From the NCBI RefSeq assembly GCF_023476645.1, contig NZ_JAMCOJ010000013.1:3750-67749 (forward strand): a stretch of 64,000 nucleotides of DNA. Direction: 5' to 3'. Within the stretch, counting starts at the first letter, position 1, and the number at the start of each line of letters is the position of its first letter. The DNA is from Cellulophaga sp. 20_2_10. GTDB lineage: Bacteria; Bacteroidota; Bacteroidia; Flavobacteriales; Flavobacteriaceae. The notes under the pieces are model-generated. The model had not been told where the DNA came from, ran no database searches, and worked only from the letters and a program-made list of their open reading frames with translations. The position numbers and the translations under genes were made by a program. Below are positions 34,124-42,740 of the stretch, one piece after another.

Positions 34124-35695
34124 TTATTTAACAACTATGTAAGGTAAAAAACATACGTATTGCTTATTTTTCTGATGATTTGTGAAATTGGTTACATTGT
34201 AAAATGAATAGATGTGTTTTAAATAATCTATACCAAAATGGTTGCTTTCTTGTGGCTTTACAATCGGCTGGTAATTATTTACGACTTCTATACCATCCTT
34301 TTTTAGAGTTACTGTAATTGTTAGCGGCTTTGTTTTGGTTACCTCATTATGCTTAATTGCATTCTCTACCAGAGTCTGCAAGGCTAAAAACGGAATATAG
34401 TACCCTTTTACCGCTTGCTCGTCTCCTAAAATAGTAACAAGCAAACTCTTATTAAATCGTGTTTGTTGCAAGTAAATATATTCATTTAATAAAGTAAGCT
34501 CCTTTTCTACTGGTGTAATATTATTTGCTGGGGGAGATATAAAATACCTATAAAGCTTAGACAATTTTAAAGCAAAAACCTTAGACTTCTCTTTATTAAC
34601 ATCTATTAGCATATACAACGCATTTAGAGCATTAAACAAAAAGTGCGGATTTATTTGCTCTTTTAACTGCTGCAACTGCAAAAAGGAACTTTCTTTTTCT
34701 GCGATCTCATTTTGTACAATAAGATTATTCTTCTCTTTTAATAGTCGTTCTTTTTCTATGTATTGATTTTTTATTCTTCGGTTAAAAAAATAGAATACAA
34801 ACACCAATAGCATTGTAGAAATACCATAGATTAAAAAAGTATACTGTCTTATTTTAGTGACATTTTCTTCGCTTATATTTTTAGGAGAACTTACAGCAAT
34901 ATACCAAGAGGTTTCTTTTAGTTCTAAAGGCTGTAAATACCGGATAACATCTAGCTGTAAATAGTCAGATTTTACAATGGCTGGCTCCTCTTTACCCAGA
35001 GATAAACCAACAGTATCTTTAGGAGAAATAGAGCTAAATGAAAACACACTTTTTCCCAATAACTTTTCATCAGGGTGCAGTATACACAAACCATCTTTAT
35101 TAAAAACATAAGCATAATTAATAGACTTAGAATCTACGTTAGCAAAATACTTTTGTAAGTTAGCCAAAGGAATATCATACCCTAAAAACAACGAATCTTT
35201 TGCGGCATTTAGAACCGTAAGTTTATTGCGCCAAACATATCCATTAGTAACCGGCACTATAACACTTTGCTTTTTTATAACTGACAAAGGCTTGTTACTG
35301 TTTGTAACAGAAAAAACAGTGTCTTGCAGTATTGCTATAGACGTTTCTGAAGCAGATTTTTGAGTAAAAGAAACTTGCTGCCAAGAAATAAGAGAGTCTA
35401 ATTCTTCGGGCTGAAAAGAAACCCAAGTATTAAAATTATTTTGAAGCTCTACTACAGAATTAGAACTTTCTACAATAGTTTCTATTCGCCCTAAAAAACT
35501 CTCTAGCCGGTTTAGATCTGAGTACACATCATCGTATTTTTCCCTAAAATTACGTTTGGCTATATCCTCACTAACTATATTAATTTCACTGGTAATTAAA
35601 TAACTCAAAGCTAAAGTGCTAAGCACAGTAACAATGATCATGACCAAGACCAAAGTGGTGTATTTAATTTTAGTAAAAAAGGTGGTAATCTTCAT
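34124..35695 (-). CDS. LytS-type sensor histidine kinase
   Basis: A 523-residue membrane kinase. Helix 1 at residues 12-34, then a periplasmic domain of about 250 residues with a Cache-like YAYVFNKDGLCILHPDEKLL passage, helix 2 at about 286-304, a short coiled coil, the His_kinase block EQINPHFLFNALNALYMLI (H351), and an ATPase with N-box LQTLVENAIKHNE (about 438-450). Later G-boxes are weak (HFGIDYLKHIY), typical for LytS-type kinases. The partner is presumably the LytTR regulator at 25926. It probably senses a nutrient of the locus. Confidence 0.92.
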   Translation of the reverse strand: MKITTFFTKIKYTTLVLVMIIVTVLSTLALSYLITSEINIVSEDIAKRNFREKYDDVYSDLNRLESFLGRIETIVESSNSVVELQNNFNTWVSFQPEELDSLISWQQVSFTQKSASETSIAILQDTVFSVTNSNKPLSVIKKQSVIVPVTNGYVWRNKLTVLNAAKDSLFLGYDIPLANLQKYFANVDSKSINYAYVFNKDGLCILHPDEKLLGKSVFSFSSISPKDTVGLSLGKEEPAIVKSDYLQLDVIRYLQPLELKETSWYIAVSSPKNISEENVTKIRQYTFLIYGISTMLLVFVFYFFNRRIKNQYIEKERLLKEKNNLIVQNEIAEKESSFLQLQQLKEQINPHFLFNALNALYMLIDVNKEKSKVFALKLSKLYRYFISPPANNITPVEKELTLLNEYIYLQQTRFNKSLLVTILGDEQAVKGYYIPFLALQTLVENAIKHNEVTKTKPLTITVTLKKDGIEVVNNYQPIVKPQESNHFGIDYLKHIYSFYNVTNFTNHQKNKQYVCFLPYIVVK

Positions 35696-35828
35696 AAATA
35701 AAATAGTAGTTATTCTGCTTAATTGTGCAAATAAACAAAATTGAGTTTCAGCAAAGAAGATAGATTCTCTAAAATAAAAACCTTAACAAAAAATCAACAT
35801 TAATATTTCTATAAAAACTGAATTGTTC

Positions 35829-35859
35829 TATACTTTTGTAATTCAAATAACAAAGTATA
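35829..35859 (+). promoter_or_regulatory. SDR gene promoter inside an inverted repeat
   Basis: TACTTTTG (35831-35838) fits the TAnnTTTG element. It lies in TATACTTTTG, 12 bases, CAAAGTATA, a near-perfect inverted repeat of the kind a dimeric regulator would bind. The ATG of the SDR gene is 27 bases further on. Confidence 0.5.
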
Positions 35860-35885
35860 CTTTATCTATTTCAATATAACAAACA

Positions 35886-36605
35886 ATGGAAAACATAAAA
35901 GGACAAAAGGCTCTTATTACAGGCGGTAGTAGAGGCCTTGGCAAAGCAACAGCTATAGCTTTAGCCAAAGAAGGCGTTGCAATTGCGATAACAGGAAGAA
36001 ATAAAGAAACATTAGAAGCAACAGTTACAGAAATTAAGGCCTTAGGCGTAGATGCAACTTATGCTGTTTTTGATGTTGGCAACCAAACTGAAGTTAAAAA
36101 AGGAATCAAATCTATTTTTGATGCTTTTGGAAGCATAGATATTTTAGTAAACAACGCTGGTATTGCTGCTTTTGGCTCTTTTAACGATATGGAAGCAGAC
36201 CAATGGGCACAAATTATGCAAACTAATGTAATGGGAGTTTACTATGTAACTAAAGAGATTTTACCTCATTTAATAGAGAAAAACTCTGGCGATATTATTA
36301 ATATTTCTTCTACTGCAGGTTTAACTGGTAACGCTAATACATCTGCATACTCGGCATCTAAATTTGCTGTTATTGGTATGTCTGAATCTTTAATGAAAGA
36401 GGTACGTAAAAACAACATTAGAGTTTGTACTTTAACACCGAGTACAATTGCTTCTGATATGTCTATTGATTTAGGTATTGCAGACAAAGATTCTAAGGAT
36501 AGTGTATTACAACCTGAAGATTTTGCAGAGCTTATTGTTGCTGGTTTAAAATTGCCTAGAAGGGCTATGCTTAAAAATGCTTCATTATGGTCTACTAACC
36601 CATAA
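35886..36605 (+). CDS. SDR-family oxidoreductase (3-ketoacyl-ACP reductase-like)
   Basis: A 239-residue short-chain dehydrogenase. TGGSRGLG at residues 13-20 binds the cofactor, LVNNAGIAAFG is the NNAG motif, ISSTAGLTG holds the catalytic Ser, and SAYSASKFAVIG gives the YxxxK pair. It is closest in style to FabG-like reductases of the YqjQ/YgfF type. It is not part of a fatty-acid cluster, so its substrate is unknown. The promoter lies within a palindrome, and a 13-bp-stem terminator follows. Confidence 0.93.
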   Translation: MENIKGQKALITGGSRGLGKATAIALAKEGVAIAITGRNKETLEATVTEIKALGVDATYAVFDVGNQTEVKKGIKSIFDAFGSIDILVNNAGIAAFGSFNDMEADQWAQIMQTNVMGVYYVTKEILPHLIEKNSGDIINISSTAGLTGNANTSAYSASKFAVIGMSESLMKEVRKNNIRVCTLTPSTIASDMSIDLGIADKDSKDSVLQPEDFAELIVAGLKLPRRAMLKNASLWSTNP

Positions 36606-36620
36606 AAACAGATAAATATA

Positions 36621-36658
36621 AAGTATTGCGCTACCAACTTTTAGCGCAATACTTTTAT
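36621..36658 (+). terminator. Terminator after the SDR gene
   Basis: AAGTATTGCGCTA, eight-base loop, TAGCGCAATACTT, then TTATC. A perfect 13-base stem 15 bases after the stop codon. Confidence 0.85.
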
Positions 36659-36682
36659 CAAGTTTATGCTAAAAAAAATCTA

Positions 36683-37066
36683 ATGACCACCAATATACCT
36701 TTAGAGAAAAAATTAAATAAACTTGAATCTAAAAAGAGTTTTTACATAGCTATAACAAACCACTACAAACCAATAACTGAGGATAAAATACCAGAAAGTA
36801 TATTGTCTGATCTGTGCAAGTACTTAGCACGTTCGCTACACAAATCTTATAAGACATTAAGAAAAAGACATCCGCAGTCTAAAGAGCGGTATTCCGTATT
36901 TAAAACCACAGACTTATACTACCCATTTACACAACATTGCATTACTGATTTTTTAAAAGAAAAAGATGCTATAAATTACTCCAAGTATTCAAAAATTATT
37001 TTTCAAATGACAGAAAATGAATTTAAAGAATACGAAAAACAAAAACACGCTTACGAAACTAAATAG
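36683..37066 (+). CDS. Hypothetical protein upstream of a VOC gene
   Basis: A 127-residue soluble protein from the ATG at 36683 (MTTNIPLEKKLNKLESKK). An in-frame TTG at 36626 falls within the terminator stem of the previous gene and is rejected. The protein is helical and basic, with SLHKSYKTLRKRHPQSKERY and FTQHCITDFLKEKD. There is no recognised motif. The following VOC gene starts 4 bases after its stop, so the two are translationally close and probably act together. Confidence 0.6.
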   Translation: MTTNIPLEKKLNKLESKKSFYIAITNHYKPITEDKIPESILSDLCKYLARSLHKSYKTLRKRHPQSKERYSVFKTTDLYYPFTQHCITDFLKEKDAINYSKYSKIIFQMTENEFKEYEKQKHAYETK

Positions 37067-37069
37067 ACT

Positions 37070-37462
37070 ATGACACACGCTATAAAAAACGCCACTCTTT
37101 TAGTTCTTAATTACGATGATGCTATTACATTTTATACTCAAAAACTAAATTTTATTTTGGTTGAAGATGTACAACTTGGTGATGACAAAAGATGGATTAC
37201 AATACAAGCAAAAAGTCAACCTGATTTTGGTTTAGTCCTATCCCTAGCTAGTTCTGAGTTGCAAAAAGCAACTGTAGGCAAACAAGCTGGTGATGGCGTT
37301 GCATTTTTTATGCAGACTAGTGATACCAAAAGAGACTATACCCTTTTTAGTAAAAACGGGGTTGTATTTATACAAGAACCTATAGAACAACCTTACGGCA
37401 TTGTTGCTATATTTAAAGACTTGTACGGAAATAAATGGGATTTAATACAACCTACACCATAG
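37070..37462 (+). CDS. VOC-family (glyoxalase/bleomycin-resistance) protein
   Basis: A 130-residue protein of the vicinal oxygen chelate fold. Two beta-alpha-beta-beta-beta halves are seen: NATLLVLNYDDAITFYTQKLNFILVED and later DTKRDYTLFSKNGVVFIQEP ending in FKDLYGNKWDLIQP. Members are metal-dependent lyases, dioxygenases, or resistance proteins. The start ATG directly follows the previous gene. The DLYGNKWDL ending is the standard VOC terminal strand. Substrate is not predictable. Confidence 0.88.
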   Translation: MTHAIKNATLLVLNYDDAITFYTQKLNFILVEDVQLGDDKRWITIQAKSQPDFGLVLSLASSELQKATVGKQAGDGVAFFMQTSDTKRDYTLFSKNGVVFIQEPIEQPYGIVAIFKDLYGNKWDLIQPTP

Positions 37463-37467
37463 TACAC

Positions 37468-37830
37468 TTACACCTTCTTTTCTCTATAAAAAAGGTAAAT
37501 CCATATAATTCTAGAATACCTGTAATTTGTTGTACTTAAAAGAAGTGCAAAAAATATTACACCAAAAAAAGTGTAAAGAATTGGCATTTTTAAAATGAAG
37601 TAAAAAAGAATAGAAAAAGCAATAAACTCCGCAACAGCCAGAGCATAACTCACAAACATAGCACCAAAGAAAAAACCCGGTTCTTTCTCGTACTTAAAAT
37701 TGCAGTTTTTACACACTTGATCCATCTCTGGAATAGAGAAGAAAAACAAACCTTGCACAGCATTAAAAATATTTCTTTTTTTACACTGTGGACATTTTCC
37801 TTTTAAGAGTGATGTTGCTAATGATGCCAT
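37468..37830 (-). CDS. DUF983 family membrane protein
   Basis: A 120-residue protein using the ATG at 37830 (MASLATSLLKGKCPQC). A start further upstream adds 18 unlike residues and is rejected. GKCPQCKKRNIF and CKNCNFKYEKEPG form a zinc-ribbon-like cysteine quartet typical of DUF983, and two membrane helices follow (about 58-80 and 86-104). The family is of unknown function, with conserved KCPxC and EPGFFFGAM residues. It converges with the VOC gene. Confidence 0.88.
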   Translation of the reverse strand: MASLATSLLKGKCPQCKKRNIFNAVQGLFFFSIPEMDQVCKNCNFKYEKEPGFFFGAMFVSYALAVAEFIAFSILFYFILKMPILYTFFGVIFFALLLSTTNYRYSRIIWIYLFYREKKV

Positions 37831-37926
37831 AACCTTATTTTTTGTACAAAGATAATTTCTATCATCCATAAAAAAGTAGTACAAATTTCTCCATTTTTTG
37901 TATTTTTAGGACATATTAGTGATTAC

Positions 37927-38802
37927 ATGAAGGTTATTCCGGTATTAGACATAGAACAATTTGAGCATAAAGTTCCTTTAACGGACTTTTATAGCAACGA
38001 TTTATGCTCTCATCTACAGAAAAATGCAGCAGTTGTAAATAAACCACATAGTCACAACTTTTATCTATGCGTTCTGTTCACAAAAGGCAATGGTATACAT
38101 GAAATAGATTTTAATAGTTATGCGGTAAGTACTGGTAGTGTTTTCTTTTTAAAACCTGGACAAACGCACCATTGGAAATTTACCAACGAACCAGAAGGCT
38201 ACATTTTTTTTCATACACAAGATTTTTATGAACTTCATTTTTCAACCAGTAAATTAGAGCAATTTCCTTTTTTCTATTCACACAAAAACACACCTTCTTT
38301 AAACATAAACACCAACAAGCTTGCACAACTAGCTCCTATCTACAATGCTATAAATAACGAGTATTATGATAATTTACCTTATAAAAAGCAAAAAATAGCA
38401 AGCTTAATACATACTGCATATATAGATCTAGCAAGGTTATATACCTTAAAAACACCAACAACAGAAACCAACTCTATAGCATATATAGAAACATTACGAG
38501 CCTTAGAAAAAGAGATTGAATTAAACTACAAAACAGAGAAATCTGCGCAATTTTATGCGGATAGACTGCACATTACAGCAAAACATTTAAACCGCATTTG
38601 TAAAGCAACGTTAGGTAAAACAACAACAGAATTAATTACAGAACGCGTTGTTTTAGAGTCTAAAAGGTTATTGGTACATTCTAAAAATACAATGTCATCA
38701 ATCTCTGAAAATTTAGGTTTTAAAGACTATGCCTATTTTTCAAAAGTGTTTAAATCTAAAACCAAGTTAACTCCTCTAGAGTTTAAGAAAAGTTATCAGT
38801 AA
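37927..38802 (+). CDS. AraC-family regulator with a cupin-like sensor domain
   Basis: A 291-residue regulator. The N-terminal 160 residues contain PHSHNFYLCVLFTKGNGIHE and FFLKPGQTHHWKF, which fit a cupin-type binding domain. The C-terminal part has two helix-turn-helix units: YADRLHITAKHLNRICKATL and SSISENLGFKDYAYFSKVFK, then KLTPLEFKKS. It is a solitary gene, transcribed away from the DUF983 gene. The target is unknown; the next gene is a LysR regulator with an exporter. Confidence 0.93.
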   Translation: MKVIPVLDIEQFEHKVPLTDFYSNDLCSHLQKNAAVVNKPHSHNFYLCVLFTKGNGIHEIDFNSYAVSTGSVFFLKPGQTHHWKFTNEPEGYIFFHTQDFYELHFSTSKLEQFPFFYSHKNTPSLNINTNKLAQLAPIYNAINNEYYDNLPYKKQKIASLIHTAYIDLARLYTLKTPTTETNSIAYIETLRALEKEIELNYKTEKSAQFYADRLHITAKHLNRICKATLGKTTTELITERVVLESKRLLVHSKNTMSSISENLGFKDYAYFSKVFKSKTKLTPLEFKKSYQ

Positions 38803-38834
38803 TTTTGTAGTTACAAGCGGCTCAATTTTTACGA

Positions 38835-39719
38835 ATGAAAAATAAACTTCACATATTTAAAAGCGTTGCACAGCACGCAAGCTTTACCAAAGCAGCAGAA
38901 CAGCTATTTATATCGCAACCAGCAGTTTCTAAAGCTATACGTAATTTAGAAAACGATTATAAATGTGCATTTTTCATTAGAAAAAGAAATTCTATAGAAC
39001 TAACGGCAGATGGCAAATCGTTTTTGGTTTATGTAAACCGAATTTTAGATATTTATACAGAATTAGAGCACCAATTTATACATAAGGAAAAAGCTTTTCC
39101 AGATCAAATTAGTTTTGGCGCAAGTACTACAATTGCAAACTATATTCTGCCAAAAGTAATTGCAAAGTTTAAAACTCAGTTTCCCGATACAACTATTAAA
39201 ATTGATAGTGAAAACTCCGATGAAATTGAGAAACTCATTCTAAATCAACAAATAGATTTTGGAATTACAGAAGGCAAAAACACCAATCCAAGCCTACAAT
39301 TTACCAAGTTTATTAAAGATGAGATTGTACTTGTAACAAACGTAAAAAACCTTAGCCATAAAAAAGGAATAATTGAAGTACAAGAGCTTAAAAATTTACC
39401 AATTATAGAACGAGAAATTGGCTCTGGCACAAAAAAGATTATTCAGCAATTTTTACACCAAAACAGTATTAAAAAACTAAATACGGTTGTAACGCTAAAT
39501 AGTACCGAAGCCATAAAAAATTATCTTTACTACTCTAATAGTTATGCACTACTTTCTATAAATGCTGTTACCGAAGACTTACTACACAACAAATTAAAAG
39601 TAATAGAAATTAAAGATTTCACTATAGAACGCTGGTTTTACTTTGTGTACAGAACTGGATACCAAAATGCCACTATGAGTAATTTTGAAAATTACATTCG
39701 CTCTAACTATAACTTTTAG
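38835..39719 (+). CDS. LysR-family transcriptional regulator (CysL/YeiE-like)
   Basis: A 294-residue regulator. The N-terminal helix-turn-helix is canonical: FKSVAQHASFTKAAEQLFIS, then SQPAVSKAIRNLEND, and the substrate-binding domain follows, with DFGITEGKN. It is directly followed by a YeiH-type exporter gene. A LysR-exporter pair of this kind (YeiE and YeiH in Enterobacteria) is common and tied to sulfite or sulfate handling, so it probably controls that gene. Confidence 0.92.
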   Translation: MKNKLHIFKSVAQHASFTKAAEQLFISQPAVSKAIRNLENDYKCAFFIRKRNSIELTADGKSFLVYVNRILDIYTELEHQFIHKEKAFPDQISFGASTTIANYILPKVIAKFKTQFPDTTIKIDSENSDEIEKLILNQQIDFGITEGKNTNPSLQFTKFIKDEIVLVTNVKNLSHKKGIIEVQELKNLPIIEREIGSGTKKIIQQFLHQNSIKKLNTVVTLNSTEAIKNYLYYSNSYALLSINAVTEDLLHNKLKVIEIKDFTIERWFYFVYRTGYQNATMSNFENYIRSNYNF

Positions 39720-39774
39720 TTATACCATATAGCTATAATGTTTGCATATTAGTTATGCTTTAGAAGTAGTTTTG
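39720..39774 (+). promoter_or_regulatory. Promoter and likely LysR site upstream of the exporter gene
   Basis: TAGTTTTG at 39767-39774 fits TAnnTTTG, with TTG at 39742-39744 at about the right distance for the -33 box. TTATA-9-TATAA (39720-39738) is a T-N11-A-type inverted repeat that could bind the LysR protein encoded just upstream. Confidence 0.45.
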
Positions 39775-39796
39775 TATCAGATTAATATAATTTGAT

Positions 39797-40723
39797 ATGA
39801 AAACCAAGGTTTCAAATATTTTATACTTTAGCATTGTTATAGCAGCAATAAGCGGATTAATAAATAGTGCCACAGCGCTAACTTCAGGTTTTATTTTTAC
39901 TCTAATTTTTAAAAACCCTTTTAAAAGGCATAGTCACAAAGCTATTCACTACTTTTTAAAAGTATCTGTTGTTGGCTTAGGATTTGGAATGTTTTTAAAA
40001 GAAACCATACAAACCGGTAAAGACGGCTTAAGTCTTACTTTTTTCTCTATAGTACTAACGGTTAGTTTGGGTTTAATTTTAGCTCGACTATTAAAAATGG
40101 ATTTAAAACTTGGGCATTTAATAACCTCAGGAACCGCCATATGTGGAGGCAGCGCTATTGCCGCAATTGCACCTGTTATAAAAGCCAACAGTAAAATAAT
40201 AAGCATTGCGCTCGGCGTAGTGTTTTTACTAAACTCAGTTGCTTTATTTCTATTCCCTGCTATTGGTCACTGGCTTGATCTTAGTCAGTCACAATTTGGA
40301 CTCTGGTGTGCTATTGCCATTCACGATACCAGCTCTGTAGTTGGCGCAGCATTAGATTATGGCGAGCAAGCACTAAAAATAGCTACAACCGTAAAATTAT
40401 CTAGAGCATTATGGATAATACCACTATCTATATTATCTATGTTTATCTTTAAAACTAAAGGAGAAAAGATAAAAGTCCCTTATTTTATTTTACTTTTTAT
40501 AGCTGCAATTGTAAGTAACAGTTACCAATTATTACCTACAATAGCAACAAGTACAATTGTACTATTTTCTAAGAGACTATTAGTTTTAACCCTATTTGTT
40601 GTGGGTACTACAATCTCTATTAAAGATCTAAAAAACACAGGACCAAAACCTATAATACTAGCTGTTAGTTTGTGGGTTTTTATCTCTATATTTTCACTAA
40701 TATACATTCTACATATGAGTTAA
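39797..40723 (+). CDS. YeiH-family putative sulfate exporter
   Basis: A 308-residue integral membrane protein of the UPF0324/YeiH family with about nine or ten helices. The hallmarks GTAICGGSAIAAIAPVIKA and AIHDTSSVVGAALDYGEQA are present, as is the C-terminal FKTKGEKIKVPYFILLF region. These proteins are thought to move sulfate or related anions out of the cell. It is paired with a LysR regulator of the matching type. Length is slightly below the family average (about 330-350). Confidence 0.9.
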   Translation: MKTKVSNILYFSIVIAAISGLINSATALTSGFIFTLIFKNPFKRHSHKAIHYFLKVSVVGLGFGMFLKETIQTGKDGLSLTFFSIVLTVSLGLILARLLKMDLKLGHLITSGTAICGGSAIAAIAPVIKANSKIISIALGVVFLLNSVALFLFPAIGHWLDLSQSQFGLWCAIAIHDTSSVVGAALDYGEQALKIATTVKLSRALWIIPLSILSMFIFKTKGEKIKVPYFILLFIAAIVSNSYQLLPTIATSTIVLFSKRLLVLTLFVVGTTISIKDLKNTGPKPIILAVSLWVFISIFSLIYILHMS

Positions 40724-40813
40724 ATAACTGTTGGTATATTTAATATGATATCTTCCCTTTTCTAAAAAAGGATATAATTATATATTTACGGTAGCAATTT
40801 AAAGATTAGAAAT

Positions 40814-41101
40814 ATGAAAATTTATGTAACCGCAATAGTTAAAAGTAAACCAGAGTTTACTGAAGAAGTTAAAGCAGCTTTACAAAATATGGTAGTTGAA
40901 ACTTTAAAAGAAAAGGCTTGTATTAAATACGACTTACAACAAGGCTTAACAGATAAGAATACTTTTGTTTTTCATGAAATATGGGAAAACGAAGAAGGAT
41001 TAGATTTACACGGAAAACAACCTTACATAACTGAATTTAAAACTTTAGTAGTTACTAAATTTGCAGAAAAACCAGTAGTTTTAAGATCACAACTTATATA
41101 A
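40814..41101 (+). CDS. ABM-domain protein (putative quinol monooxygenase)
   Basis: A 95-residue protein of the antibiotic biosynthesis monooxygenase (dimeric alpha/beta barrel) family, as in YgiN. It starts MKIYVTAIVKSKPEFTEEVK, with IKYDLQQGLTDKNTFVFHE and a helix ending in HGKQPYITEF. Such small enzymes oxidise quinols or aromatic compounds without cofactor. The TATATTTAC sequence upstream (about 40780) is a weak promoter match. A terminator follows at 41161. Confidence 0.88.
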   Translation: MKIYVTAIVKSKPEFTEEVKAALQNMVVETLKEKACIKYDLQQGLTDKNTFVFHEIWENEEGLDLHGKQPYITEFKTLVVTKFAEKPVVLRSQLI

Positions 41102-41160
41102 GCTAAACTAAGAATATCATTTTTAACAAAAAACTACAAGTACATTCCTATAATAAAAAA

Positions 41161-41195
41161 AGAGCGACGCTATAAAAACGTCGCTCTTCATTTTT
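41161..41195. terminator. Bidirectional hairpin terminator
   Basis: AGAGCGACG, 9-base loop, CGTCGCTCT, then a TTCATTTTT tail. A-rich sequence precedes it. It separates the ABM gene from the TetR gene. Confidence 0.85.
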
Positions 41196-41203
41196 ACAAA
41201 AAC

Positions 41204-41219
41204 AGACAGACTTGTCTAC
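41204..41219. promoter_or_regulatory. Likely TetR operator, copy 1 (regulator promoter)
   Basis: AGACAGACTTGTCT, identical over 14 bases to 41830-41843. It lies directly upstream of the TAnnTTTG box at 41236, so it would allow autoregulation. Confidence 0.75.
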
Positions 41220-41235
41220 TTTAAATAAATTATGT

Positions 41236-41243
41236 TATATTTG
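41236..41243 (+). promoter_or_regulatory. TAnnTTTG promoter of the TetR gene
   Basis: TATATTTG, with the operator immediately upstream. It lies only 5 bases ahead of the GTG start at 41248, implying a very short or absent 5' leader. Confidence 0.55.
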
Positions 41244-41247
41244 CAGT

Positions 41248-41811
41248 GTGAAACATTCAGAGGTAAAACAAAATATAATAGAAACAGCATCTACCCTATT
41301 CTATAGAAATGGGTATAACTCTACAGGTATAAATGAAATTATAGCCGAAGCTGGAATTGCAAAAGCCACGCTTTACAATCATTTTAAATCTAAAGAGGAT
41401 ATTTGTTTGGCTTACCTAGAATTTATGAATGTTACTTTTATAAAAGATATTAAAAGCTTTTGCGAGCGTAAACCAAAAGGAGCGCAACGTGTTCTTGCCT
41501 TATTCGATTTTTTAGATGTATTCTTTCTTCAAAAAGATTTTAATGGATGTTGGTGTATAAAAACGGTATCAGAAATACCAAAAGACAACGAACGCATTAG
41601 GCGAGAAATACAAAACCAGAAGACAAATTTTATTGCCTTAATTTCTAATTTAATTGCTGATAATTTAGAACTTAAAAACAATAAAAGTCTTGATAGCTAT
41701 GCAAGACAAATATACCTGTTGTATGAGAGTGCTGTTGCAGAGAGCCACTTACACCAAGACAGTTGGCCTATAAAAGAAACAAAAAATATATGTTCGCAAA
41801 TCATAACCTAA
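41248..41811 (+). CDS. TetR-family transcriptional regulator
   Basis: A 187-residue regulator with GTG start at 41248 (MKHSEVKQNIIETA). A TTG at 41212 would lie inside the operator and ahead of the promoter, so it is rejected. The TetR helix-turn-helix is complete: TASTLFYRNGYNSTGINEII, then AGIAKATLYNHFKSKEDI. The C-terminal domain (FNGCWCIKTVSEIPKDNE) resembles the TetR_C_16/NemR-type group. Its operator AGACAGACTTGTCT occurs at both its own promoter and that of the next gene, the SDR at 41872, which it likely represses. Confidence 0.93.
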   Translation: MKHSEVKQNIIETASTLFYRNGYNSTGINEIIAEAGIAKATLYNHFKSKEDICLAYLEFMNVTFIKDIKSFCERKPKGAQRVLALFDFLDVFFLQKDFNGCWCIKTVSEIPKDNERIRREIQNQKTNFIALISNLIADNLELKNNKSLDSYARQIYLLYESAVAESHLHQDSWPIKETKNICSQIIT

Positions 41812-41829
41812 AAAAATTTGCAACAAAAA

Positions 41830-41845
41830 AGACAGACTTGTCTGT
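41830..41845. promoter_or_regulatory. Likely TetR operator, copy 2 (SDR promoter)
   Basis: AGACAGACTTGTCTGT, with ACAGAC-TT-GTCTGT as a perfect palindrome. It lies 26 bases ahead of the SDR start at 41872 and just after the regulator stop. Confidence 0.75.
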
Positions 41846-41871
41846 TCATAATTAAAACTAAAACATAAAAT

Positions 41872-42618
41872 ATGGAAGATTTAAAAAACAAAGTAGCCAT
41901 TGTAATTGGTGGTACTAGCGGAATTGGAAAAGCTACAACAGAAGAGTTATTAGCTAACGGAGCAAGTGTAATTGTGGTTGGTAGAAATACCGATAAAATA
42001 GAAGACACTCCAAAACTATTTAAAATAAAGGCTGATATTACCAATAGTGAAGACTTAAAACAATTGGTAAGTTCTATTGATGCTTTAGAAGATGTAGATT
42101 ACTTAGTTAACGCATCAGGTATATTTAATCCAAAACCTTTTTTAGATCATAATGAAGAAGATTACAATTCGTACTTAGACCTCAACAGAGGCTTTTTCTT
42201 TTTAACTCAGGCTGTAGCCAAAAAAATGAAAGCTACCAAAGGTGGTTCTATTGTAAATGTTGGTTCTATGTGGGCAAAACAAGCTGTAAAAATGACTCCA
42301 TCTTCTGCTTATTCAATGCAAAAAGCAGGCTTACATTCTTTAACGCAACATTTAGCAATGGAATTGGCAGATGACAACATTAGAGTTAATGCTGTATCTC
42401 CAGCTGTTGTAGACACTCCAGTGTATCACGGTGTTTTTGGCGGTAAAGATGAGGCTAAAAAAGCATTAGAAGGTCTTAATGGTTTTCACCCAATTGGTCG
42501 TACAGGGACTCCGCAAGATATTGCCAATAGTATTGTATTTTTATTATCAAACAAAGCATCTTGGGTTACAGGTGCCATTTGGGATACAGATGGTGGCGTA
42601 ATAGCTGGTAGAAATTAA
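41872..42618 (+). CDS. SDR-family oxidoreductase under TetR control
   Basis: A 248-residue short-chain dehydrogenase. The cofactor loop [12 protein letters not shown] is at residues 12-23, DYLVNASG replaces the usual [13 protein letters not shown] and [12 protein letters not shown] give the catalytic Ser and YxxxK, and the end [16 protein letters not shown] is typical. The operator at 41830 and the preceding TetR gene show a two-gene inducible unit, perhaps for an electrophile. An exact terminator follows at 42635. Confidence 0.93.
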   Translation: MEDLKNKVAIVIGGTSGIGKATTEELLANGASVIVVGRNTDKIEDTPKLFKIKADITNSEDLKQLVSSIDALEDVDYLVNASGIFNPKPFLDHNEEDYNSYLDLNRGFFFLTQAVAKKMKATKGGSIVNVGSMWAKQAVKMTPSSAYSMQKAGLHSLTQHLAMELADDNIRVNAVSPAVVDTPVYHGVFGGKDEAKKALEGLNGFHPIGRTGTPQDIANSIVFLLSNKASWVTGAIWDTDGGVIAGRN

Positions 42619-42634
42619 GACATATATTAAACTA

Positions 42635-42670
42635 AAAAATCGATTTAGAGAATTTTCTAAATCGATTTTT
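42635..42670. terminator. Terminator after the TetR-SDR unit
   Basis: AAAAATCGATTTAGA, six-base loop, TCTAAATCGATTTTT: a perfect 15-base stem with flanking T residues. It is bidirectional in principle. Confidence 0.88.
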
Positions 42671-42740
42671 ATATATACCCATAAGTATATTTTATAATAA
42701 CATCTTATAAATTAACAAGTTAAATAAAATATACCAACTA

